Positions 16,659 to 22,382 of a DNA stretch of 22,382 bases are shown here, one piece after another. Below the pieces are notes generated by a model. It did no database searches, was not told where the DNA came from, and saw only the letters and a list, made by a program, of their open reading frames with translations. Each line of letters begins with the position of its first letter. The stretch's first letter is position 1. The position numbers and the translations under genes were made by a program. Origin of the DNA: an uncultured Corynebacterium sp. (lineage in GTDB: Bacteria; Actinomycetota; Actinomycetes; Mycobacteriales; Mycobacteriaceae); contig NZ_CABTZR010000037.1 in the NCBI RefSeq assembly GCF_902489365.1, positions 1 through 22,382 of the forward strand, read 5' to 3'.

Positions 16659-17849
16659 GTGGTAGCTTCCAACGAATTTAATCCTGCTGACGTCACCAAG
16701 GGTGACCAGTTCACCTCATTCAACGTGGAGGACTTCCCGGTCCCGCACGGCCGCGATGAGGTTTGGCGCTTTATCGCCCTGCGCAACCTGCGGGGCCTGC
16801 ACAACGGTGAGTTTGCGCCGGCGACCGCGCAGAAGATCGACGTCACCGCTCCGGAAGGCGTAACCTCCGAAACTGTTGCGCCTGACGACGCCCGTCTTGG
16901 CACCGCTGGCGCCCCCGCTGATCGCGTTGCCGCACAGGCCTGGACTTCCATGCCGGAGGCACAGGTCGTCACTGTGGACGCTGAGGCACAGCTGGAGAAG
17001 CCGGTGGAGATCACCATTACAGGGGCTGGTGAGGGTGTGACCTCCTTTGGTGCGACCTCCATCCACGTGGGACACCACGCAGAAGTCACCATCGTGCTCA
17101 AGTACGTCGGCTCCGGCACCCACGCTGACAATGTTGAATTCGTGCTGGGCGACGGCTCCCACGTCACCGTCGTCGTTGACGCCGACTGGGAAGACGATGC
17201 AGTGCACCTGTCCCACCAGATTGCGAAGGTGGGCCGCGACGCCGTCCTGCGCCACAACACCGCCATCTTCGGCGGCGAGATCGTCCGCCTCGCTCCGCGC
17301 GTGGTTTTCGATGCTCCTGGTGGCGATGCCGAGCTGCTCGGCGTCTACTTTGCTGATGCCGGCCAGTACTTTGAGAACCGCCTGCTGGTGGACCACGACG
17401 TGCCGAATTGCCGTTCTCGTGTCTTCTACAAGGGCGCTCTGCAGGGTGCTACGGCTGCGCAGAAGTCCGAAGCCGGCTCCGCCTCCCGCACCCCCGAGGC
17501 CCGCACCTGCTGGGTCGGTGACGTGCTCATCCGCAAGAATGCGAACAACACGGACACCTATGAGACGAACAACAACCTGATCCTCACCGAGGGTGCGCGC
17601 GCTGACGCCATCCCGAACCTGGAGATCCAGACCGGTGAGATCGTCGGTGCTGGCCACGCTGCGACGGTGGGCCGCTTCGATGACCTCGAGCTGTTCTACC
17701 TCATGTCCCGCGGTATCCCTGCCGCCGAGGCACGCCGCCTCATCATCCGCGGCTTCTTCTCCGAAGTCATCTCCCGCATCCCAGTCGAGTCCCTGCGCGA
17801 GGATCTGGAATCCCGCGTCGTCGACGAGCTCGCCAAGATCAACGCTTAA
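16659..17849 (+). CDS. sufD: Fe-S cluster assembly protein SufD
   Basis: 396-residue partner of SufB in the SufBC2D scaffold complex, helping iron entry and cluster assembly. It belongs to the same beta-helix family as SufB, and the C-terminal core (LFYLMSRGIPAAEARRLIIRGFF, about 344-366) aligns with the end of SufB. A His in LVDHDVPNCRSRVFYKGAL (about 246-264) lies in the region corresponding to the conserved SufD His360 of E. coli. The GTG start at 16659 directly follows the sufB TAA with no intervening base. GAAGGA inside the sufB end (16641-16646) may serve as ribosome-binding site, so translation is probably coupled. sufC follows after 27 bp. Confidence 0.95.
   Translation: MVASNEFNPADVTKGDQFTSFNVEDFPVPHGRDEVWRFIALRNLRGLHNGEFAPATAQKIDVTAPEGVTSETVAPDDARLGTAGAPADRVAAQAWTSMPEAQVVTVDAEAQLEKPVEITITGAGEGVTSFGATSIHVGHHAEVTIVLKYVGSGTHADNVEFVLGDGSHVTVVVDADWEDDAVHLSHQIAKVGRDAVLRHNTAIFGGEIVRLAPRVVFDAPGGDAELLGVYFADAGQYFENRLLVDHDVPNCRSRVFYKGALQGATAAQKSEAGSASRTPEARTCWVGDVLIRKNANNTDTYETNNNLILTEGARADAIPNLEIQTGEIVGAGHAATVGRFDDLELFYLMSRGIPAAEARRLIIRGFFSEVISRIPVESLREDLESRVVDELAKINA
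17689..17717 (+). repeat. 29-nt direct repeat, copy 2 (in sufD)
   Basis: Second copy of the stretch found at 16501-16529 in sufB. Both encode the same peptide with the same codons. Confidence 0.9.
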
Positions 17850-17876
17850 AACTCCCCGAAAGCAGGTACCAACTCA

Positions 17877-18635
17877 ATGTCTACTCTGGAAATTAAGAAT
17901 CTCCACGCGCAGGTGCTCCCACATGAGGAGGACGGTGAGCCCACGCCGATCCTCAAGGGTGTCAACCTCACCATCAACTCCGGTGAGACCCACGCGGTCA
18001 TGGGCCCCAACGGCTCCGGCAAGTCCACCCTGTCCTACGTTATCGCCGGTCACCCCAAGTATGAGGTGACCGAGGGCGAGGTGCTTCTCGACGGTGAAAA
18101 CATTCTCGAGATGGAAGTTGATGAGCGCGCCCGCGCTGGCCTCTTCCTCGCCATGCAGTACCCGACCGAGGTGCCGGGCGTGAAGATGTCGCAGTTCATG
18201 CGCTCTGCCGTAACCGCTATTCGTGGCGAGGCCCCGAAACTGCGCGAGTGGAACAAGGAGCTCACCGAGGCCCGCGAGAAGCTGGCCATCGATAAGTCCT
18301 TTGCACACCGCTCCGTCAACGAGGGCTTCTCCGGTGGTGAGAAGAAGCGCCACGAGGTTATGCAGCTGGACATCCTCAAGCCCAAGTTCGCCGTCATGGA
18401 TGAGACCGACTCCGGCCTGGACGTCGACGCCCTGCGCGTCGTTTCCGATGGCATCAACAGCTACCAGGAGGAGACCAACGGCGGCATCCTCCTCATCACG
18501 CACTACAAGCGCATCCTCAACTACGTTGTCCCGGACTTCGTTCACGTCTTCGCCGACGGACAGATCATCAAGACCGGCGGCGCTGAGCTGGCTGACCAGC
18601 TTGAGGCGGACGGCTACGAGCAGTTTCTCAAGTAG
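17877..18635 (+). CDS. sufC: Fe-S cluster assembly ATPase SufC
   Basis: 252-residue cytoplasmic ABC-type ATPase of the SufBC2D complex; ATP hydrolysis drives the conformational change that opens the SufB-SufD interface. Walker A is GPNGSGKST (43-51), the signature FSGGEKKR (151-158) is the SufC-specific form, Walker B with D-loop is FAVMDETDSGLD (171-182) and the switch is His209 (LLITHYKRIL). Length is typical. ATG at 17877 with a modest GCAGG-type site upstream. A 64-bp gap, the largest inside the operon, separates it from sufS and contains no clear promoter or hairpin. Confidence 0.97.
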   Translation: MSTLEIKNLHAQVLPHEEDGEPTPILKGVNLTINSGETHAVMGPNGSGKSTLSYVIAGHPKYEVTEGEVLLDGENILEMEVDERARAGLFLAMQYPTEVPGVKMSQFMRSAVTAIRGEAPKLREWNKELTEAREKLAIDKSFAHRSVNEGFSGGEKKRHEVMQLDILKPKFAVMDETDSGLDVDALRVVSDGINSYQEETNGGILLITHYKRILNYVVPDFVHVFADGQIIKTGGAELADQLEADGYEQFLK

Positions 18636-18699
18636 GCAGTAGCGCCGACCACGACTACACCACGACACGCTAGAGAAGAAGAACCGAGCACAAGGACCT

Positions 18700-19947
18700 A
18701 TGCCTGAACTAGACGTTAATGCGATTCGGGAACAATTCCCTATCCTCTCGCGCACCGTGCGCGACGGTAAACCACTGGTGTACCTGGATTCGGGAGCGAC
18801 CTCGCAACGTCCCCTGCCGGTATGGAAGGCCGAGGAGGAGTTCGTGCTCGGCACCAACGCGCCGGTGCACCGTGGCTCTTACCAGCTGGCGGAGGAGGCC
18901 GATGACGCCTATGAGTCCGCTCGCCAGGCCATCGCCGCTTTCGTGGGCGCTGATCGCGATGAGATTTCCTTCACCAAGAACGCCACGGAGGCGTTGAATG
19001 AAGTTGCCTATGTGCTCAGTGACGAGCGCGCCGGTGAGCTGTACGTCGGTGAGGGCGATACCGTCGTGGTCACCGAGCTGGAGCACCACGCGAACTTAGT
19101 GCCGTGGCAAGAGCTGTGCCAGCGCACCGGCGCGACGCTGAAGTGGTACTCCATGACCGAGGACGGCCGCATTGATCTCGATTCGCTCGAGCTCGATGAC
19201 ACCGTCAAGGTGGTGGCTTTTACCCACCAATCCAACGTGACCGGGGCCGTGGCGCCCGTCGCAGAGTTGGTTCGGCGTGCTCGTGCCGTGGGCGCCATGG
19301 TGGTCCTGGACGCCTGCCAGTCGGTGCCGCACATGCCTGTGGATTTCCACGAACTCGACGTCGACTTCGCTGCGTTCTCCGGGCACAAGATGTGCGGGCC
19401 GACCGGCGTGGGCGTTCTCTACGGCAAGCAAGAGCTGCTGGCGCAGCTGCCGCCTTTCCTCACTGGCGGTTCCATGATCGAGGTAGTCAAGATGGAGGGT
19501 TCGACGTTCGCCGAGCCACCCACCCGCTTCGAGGCCGGAACCCAGATGACCAGCCAGGTCGTAGGCCTTGGGGCAGCAGTGAAGTTCTTGAGCGAGGTGG
19601 GGATGGAGGCCATTCATGCCCATGAGCAAAAACTCACTGCATTGGCCTTGGAGAAGCTTGCTGAGATCCCCGGCGTGCGCATCATCGGGCCTGAAAACAC
19701 CGAGGATCGCGGGGGAGCGGTCTCCTTTATTGTGGATGGGATCCATCCGCACGACCTGGGCCAGGTTCTTGATTCTCATGGCGTGTCCATCCGCACCGGC
19801 CACCACTGTGCGTGGCCGCTGCACCGCGCGTGCAAGGCTAATTCGACCGCACGCGCTAGCTTTTATCTGTACAACACTGAGGACGAGGTCGACGCCCTCA
19901 TAGAGGCCGTGCGGGCAGCCCGCACCTTCTTTGGAGTGAGCGAATGA
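18700..19947 (+). CDS. sufS: Cysteine desulfurase SufS
   Basis: 415-residue PLP-dependent class V aminotransferase that removes sulfur from cysteine for cluster assembly. The PLP lysine is Lys230 in FSGHKMCGPTG. The catalytic cysteine is Cys370 in RTGHHCAWPL, the tight short-loop arrangement of group II (SufS) desulfurases, which depend on SufU or SufE for release of persulfide. Other conserved parts are HRGSYQLAEEA (57-67), ELEHHANLVPW (126-136) and DACQSVPHM (204-212). ATG at 18700 has AAGGA closely upstream. The end overlaps sufU by 4 bases (ATGA at 19944-19947), so enzyme and acceptor are probably translated together. Confidence 0.96.
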   Translation: MPELDVNAIREQFPILSRTVRDGKPLVYLDSGATSQRPLPVWKAEEEFVLGTNAPVHRGSYQLAEEADDAYESARQAIAAFVGADRDEISFTKNATEALNEVAYVLSDERAGELYVGEGDTVVVTELEHHANLVPWQELCQRTGATLKWYSMTEDGRIDLDSLELDDTVKVVAFTHQSNVTGAVAPVAELVRRARAVGAMVVLDACQSVPHMPVDFHELDVDFAAFSGHKMCGPTGVGVLYGKQELLAQLPPFLTGGSMIEVVKMEGSTFAEPPTRFEAGTQMTSQVVGLGAAVKFLSEVGMEAIHAHEQKLTALALEKLAEIPGVRIIGPENTEDRGGAVSFIVDGIHPHDLGQVLDSHGVSIRTGHHCAWPLHRACKANSTARASFYLYNTEDEVDALIEAVRAARTFFGVSE

Positions 19948-20393
19948 ACCTAGATTCCATGTACCAGGACGTCATCCTGGATCACTACAAGAACCCGAAA
20001 TTCTCTGGCCTGCGCGAGGGCCAAGCAGAGGTTCACCACGTCAACCCTTCCTGCGGCGATGAGCTCACCCTGCGCGTGAAGCTGTCTCCTGATGGTTCCA
20101 CCGTCGAGGACGTGTCCTACGACGCCGAGGGATGCTCCATCTCGCAGGCTTCGACTTCCGTCATGGCAGAGGAAATCGTCGGCATTCCCCTCGAGGAGGC
20201 GAACGCCAAGCTAGCCGAGTTCGAGAGGATGGTGACCTCCCGCGGGGAGGTTGAGGGTGATGACGAGATTATTGGGGATGGCATCGCCTTCGCTGGCGTG
20301 GCTAAGTTCCCAGCCCGTGTAAAGTGCGCTCTCCTCGGTTGGAAGGCTTTCCAAGCCGCCACCGTCGAAGCGCTGAATGAATTGGAGAAGTAG
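19944..20393 (+). CDS. sufU: SufU zinc-dependent sulfurtransferase
   Basis: 149-residue IscU-like protein of the Gram-positive SUF system; it accepts persulfide sulfur from SufS rather than acting as the main scaffold. The metal ligands are visible: Cys37 and Asp39 (NPSCGDEL), Cys64 (AEGCSISQAS) and Cys128 (RVKCALLGW). The insertion between the second and third cysteines, about 20 residues longer than in IscU, marks it as SufU. Start ATG overlaps the sufS stop; stop TAG is followed without a gap by the sufT ATG. Confidence 0.95.
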   Translation: MNLDSMYQDVILDHYKNPKFSGLREGQAEVHHVNPSCGDELTLRVKLSPDGSTVEDVSYDAEGCSISQASTSVMAEEIVGIPLEEANAKLAEFERMVTSRGEVEGDDEIIGDGIAFAGVAKFPARVKCALLGWKAFQAATVEALNELEK

Positions 20394-20822
20394 ATGGCTG
20401 ATAACACTGAAACCACCGGTGGCAGCACTGATCCTTACCAGGATCAGAATGCTTCCTTTGATGGCGCTGCTGTCAAGCCTGAACAAACCGAAGAGCAGAT
20501 TTCCAAGGTCTTCGATATCACTGAGTATCTTCGTGATGTCATCGACCCGGAGCTTGGCATCAACATCGTTGATCTGGGCTTGGTTTATGACGTATGGCTC
20601 GACGAGATCGACGGCAAGAACACCTGCGTCATCAACATGACTCTGACCTCCCCGGCATGTCCGCTCACCGATGTCATCGGTGAGCAGATCGAGGATGTCA
20701 TCGTGGGCAACAAGCTCGCCGAGGCAGTCCAGCTCAACTGGGTCTGGATGCCGCCGTGGGGCCCGAACATGATTACTGAGGAGGGCCGCGAGATGCTCCA
20801 GGCCCTCGGCTTCGCCGTCTAG
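20394..20822 (+). CDS. sufT: SufT, MIP18/DUF59-family Fe-S maturation protein
   Basis: 142-residue protein with a low-complexity acidic N-terminus of about 35 residues, then the DUF59 domain: DPELGINIVDLGLVYDV (51-67), TLTSPACPLTD (83-93) with the conserved Cys89, and a C-terminal WMPPWGPNMITEEGREML (118-135). The family (PaaD, Cia2, SufT) helps deliver or mature Fe-S clusters in target proteins. The ATG abuts the sufU TAG directly. It is the last gene of the operon; structured DNA with no gene follows for 322 bp. Confidence 0.93.
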   Translation: MADNTETTGGSTDPYQDQNASFDGAAVKPEQTEEQISKVFDITEYLRDVIDPELGINIVDLGLVYDVWLDEIDGKNTCVINMTLTSPACPLTDVIGEQIEDVIVGNKLAEAVQLNWVWMPPWGPNMITEEGREMLQALGFAV

Positions 20823-20848
20823 GTTCCGCGAGACGCCGCGGCTAGTCC

Positions 20849-20901
20849 CACCGCCGGTTCGAGAGTGTGCATTGTCCTTGTGTCCACACGAACCGGCGGT
20901 G
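20849..20901 (+). terminator. Large hairpin after sufT
   Basis: CACCGCCGGTTCG (20849-20861) pairs perfectly with 20889-20901. After a 4-nt bulge, TGTG (20866-20869) pairs with CACA (20885-20888), leaving a 15-nt loop. It lies 26 bp after the sufT stop, the right place to end the suf transcript. It has no T-run, so it may work with Rho, protect the 3' end, or have another role. Confidence 0.55.
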
Positions 20902-20963
20902 TTCTGCGTATATGTGAGCAACTCCCGTCACTGTCAACGCGGCCTCCTCAACCAAAAGCAAAG

Positions 20964-21053
20964 CCCCAGACCTCGATCCCGAAAGACGCAGGGTGGGCGT
21001 CGCCAAGCACTGGCTCACCCAGAAGAGGCAGGTTGCGGGATCGAGGTCTGGGG
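20964..21053. repeat. 18-bp perfect inverted repeat with structured 54-nt loop
   Basis: The arms 20964-20981 and 21036-21053 are exact reverse complements over 18 bp (CCCCAGACC...). The 54-nt loop can fold by itself: GGGTG (20991-20995) with CACCC (21016-21020), and inside it GCCA with TGGC around AGCAC (21002-21014); GACGC/GCGTC (20985-20989 with 20997-21001) is an alternative. I know no family with this shape and assign no function. Confidence 0.75.
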
Positions 21054-21130
21054 ATCTATTCGTCGGTGGTGGTTCGCAAGCGATGCTCTGTCTAGGCGCC
21101 GTGCGGTTCGGGTTTAACTACCCTGGTTGC

Positions 21131-21136
21131 TAGACT
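21131..21136 (+). promoter_or_regulatory. Candidate extended -10 box of the ABC-F gene (leaderless)
   Basis: TAGACT is preceded directly by TGC, giving an extended -10 pattern (TGN-TANNNT). It ends 8 nt before the GTG at 21145. No Shine-Dalgarno lies in between, so a leaderless transcript is likely. Confidence 0.55.
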
Positions 21137-21144
21137 GTTTCGAC

Positions 21145-22382
21145 GTGATTGTGACCAATGATTTCGAGGTGCGCGTGGGCGCACGCACGCTTCTCGACGC
21201 CCCCGGCCAGCACCTTCGCGTGCAGCCGGGGGATCGCATCGGCCTGGTCGGGCGCAATGGCGCGGGCAAAACCACGACGATGCGCATTCTGGCGGGGGAG
21301 ACCGAGCCCTATGGCGGTTCGGTGACGCGCTCGGGGCCCATTGGTTACTTGCCGCAGGATTCCCGCGAGGGCAATATCGAGCAGACAGCGCGTGAGCGCG
21401 TGCTCTCTGCGCGCGGCTTGGATGAGATCAAGCGCCGCATGGCCAAGCAGCAAGAGCTGATGGAAACCGCCACGGACGATAAGTTCCGCGACAAGGCAAT
21501 TCGTAAGTTCTCCCGACTGGAGGAGGAGTACCACACCTTAGGCGGCTACGAGGCAGACTCCGAATGCGCGCAGATCTGCGACAACTTGGGTCTGCCGCAG
21601 CGTGTGCTCGACCAGCAGCTTAAGACTCTGTCCGGCGGTCAGCGCCGCCGCGTGGAGCTAGCGCAGATTCTTTTTGCGGCCTCGGCTGGCTCAGGGAAGT
21701 CCCAGACTACGCTGCTTCTCGACGAGCCCACGAACCACCTCGACGCCGACTCGATTACGTGGTTGCGCGGCTTCCTATCCAAGCACGAGGGGGGCCTCGT
21801 GATGATTTCGCACGACGTTGACCTGCTGGAAGCGGTCTGCAACAAGGTCTGGTTCCTTGATGCCGTGCGCGCCGAAGCAGACGTCTACAACATGGGCTTT
21901 AAGAAGTACCTTGATGCCCGCGCTACCGATGAGGCACGTCGCCGGCGAGAGCGCGCTAACGCGGAGAAGAAGGCCGCAGCACTACACAAGCAAGCCGCCA
22001 AGTTGGGAGCGAAGGCCACGAAGGCCGCCGCCGCTAAGCAGATGCTGCACCGTGCTGAGCGCATGATGAACGAGCTTGATGACGTCCGCGTGGCCGATAA
22101 GGTCGCCCACATCAAGTTCCCCGAACCAGCTCCCTGCGGCAAGACTCCGATGAACGCCAAGGGCCTGACCAAGATGTATGGCTCGCTTGAGGTTTTCGCC
22201 GGCGTTGATTTAGCCATTGATAAGGGCTCCCGCGTGGTTGTGCTGGGCTACAACGGTGCGGGCAAGACGACCCTGCTTAAGCTTCTGGCCGGCGTGGAGC
22301 GCACCGACGGCGAAGGCGGCATCGTCTCCGGCCACGGCCTGCGCATCGGTTACTTTGCCCAGGAGCACGACAACATCGATCC
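21145..22382 (+). CDS. ABC-F family ATPase, Rv1473-like (3' end outside window)
   Basis: 412 codons are visible. Two ABC domains in one chain without membrane segments mark the ABC-F class, soluble proteins that act on the ribosome. Domain 1 has Walker A GRNGAGKTT (36-44), signature LSGGQ (162-166) and Walker B TLLLDEPTNHLD (189-200). A charged helical linker (about 255-320, rich in Lys, Arg and Ala) corresponds to the P-site tRNA interaction motif. Domain 2 begins with Walker A GYNGAGKTT (368-376) and is cut by the window edge. It resembles M. tuberculosis Rv1473, including the start (MIxTxDxEV), so GTG 21145 is preferred over GTG 21151. Whether it gives antibiotic tolerance or aids translation generally cannot be told. 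Confidence 0.93.
   Translation, partial: MIVTNDFEVRVGARTLLDAPGQHLRVQPGDRIGLVGRNGAGKTTTMRILAGETEPYGGSVTRSGPIGYLPQDSREGNIEQTARERVLSARGLDEIKRRMAKQQELMETATDDKFRDKAIRKFSRLEEEYHTLGGYEADSECAQICDNLGLPQRVLDQQLKTLSGGQRRRVELAQILFAASAGSGKSQTTLLLDEPTNHLDADSITWLRGFLSKHEGGLVMISHDVDLLEAVCNKVWFLDAVRAEADVYNMGFKKYLDARATDEARRRRERANAEKKAAALHKQAAKLGAKATKAAAAKQMLHRAERMMNELDDVRVADKVAHIKFPEPAPCGKTPMNAKGLTKMYGSLEVFAGVDLAIDKGSRVVVLGYNGAGKTTLLKLLAGVERTDGEGGIVSGHGLRIGYFAQEHDNID

Larger units (their letters stand above)
20823..21144. other. Structured gene-free region between sufT and the ABC-F gene
   Basis: The only gap over 300 bp in the window. It contains two large inverted repeats (20849-20901 and 20964-21053) and the ABC-F promoter near its end. 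Short open frames cross it but have no ribosome-binding site and no recognisable protein; their apparent coding runs through the inverted repeats. No tRNA, transposase remnant or direct repeat flanking the elements is seen. Confidence 0.6.

Noticed and set aside
20865..21117. Overlapping open frames of 76-81 codons in the sufT to ABC-F gap, considered as a small gene or a leader peptide for ABC-F
   Set aside because: They run through both arms of the inverted repeat, have no Shine-Dalgarno, and stop before the ABC-F promoter. The ABC-F transcript seems leaderless, so a leader peptide does not fit.

Overview
The window is chromosomal, housekeeping-type DNA of a high-GC actinobacterium, most likely a Corynebacterium (species not resolved). 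I base this on the gene order tpiA-secG, then tkt-tal-zwf-opcA-pgl, divergent ctaB, qor-ctaA, an ABC exporter with mptB, and sufR-B-D-C-S-U-T followed by an Rv1473-like ABC-F gene. Frequent GTG/TTG starts and apparently leaderless promoters fit the same group. As I remember it, the order closely parallels Mycobacterium tuberculosis Rv1438-Rv1473 and the C. glutamicum cg1759-cg1791 region. I see no phage, insertion sequence, CRISPR array, tRNA or rRNA.

Layout. Bases 1-204 are the 3' end of tpiA. It is followed by secG (385-618), without the ppc gene that lies between these two in C. glutamicum. Two hairpins (622-718) separate secG from the converging pentose-phosphate operon. That operon occupies 764-7441 on the minus strand and is transcribed tkt, tal, zwf, opcA, pgl. 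It encodes the oxidative branch (G6PDH, its assembly factor OpcA and the lactonase) together with transketolase and transaldolase. The 279-bp divergent gap 7442-7720 holds a TATAAT box for tkt and two hairpins in the ctaB leader. CtaB (heme O synthase) on the plus strand and CtaA (heme A synthase) on the minus strand make heme A for the aa3 oxidase; a zinc-independent quinone oxidoreductase gene lies between them.

Bases 10861-14341 (minus) encode MptB, a polyprenyl-phosphomannose-dependent alpha-1,6-mannosyltransferase of lipomannan/LAM synthesis, followed closely by a two-gene ABC-2 exporter of unknown substrate. Divergent from mptB, 14480-20822 (plus) is a complete SUF iron-sulfur cluster operon: the repressor SufR, the SufBCD scaffold, the SufS desulfurase, the SufU sulfur-transfer partner and the SufT maturation factor. 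A perfect 12-bp palindrome in front of sufR is the probable SufR operator.

The only gene-free stretch over 300 bp is 20823-21144, between sufT and the ABC-F gene. It is rich in structure: a 13-bp inverted repeat, and an 18-bp perfect inverted repeat around a 54-nt loop that can itself fold. This is the least explained part of the window and the best candidate for something undescribed (a non-coding RNA, an unusual terminator or a mobile palindromic element). Four genes (qor, ctaA, mptB, ABC-F) have a -10-like hexamer 7-8 nt before their start codon and no ribosome-binding site, which suggests leaderless transcripts.
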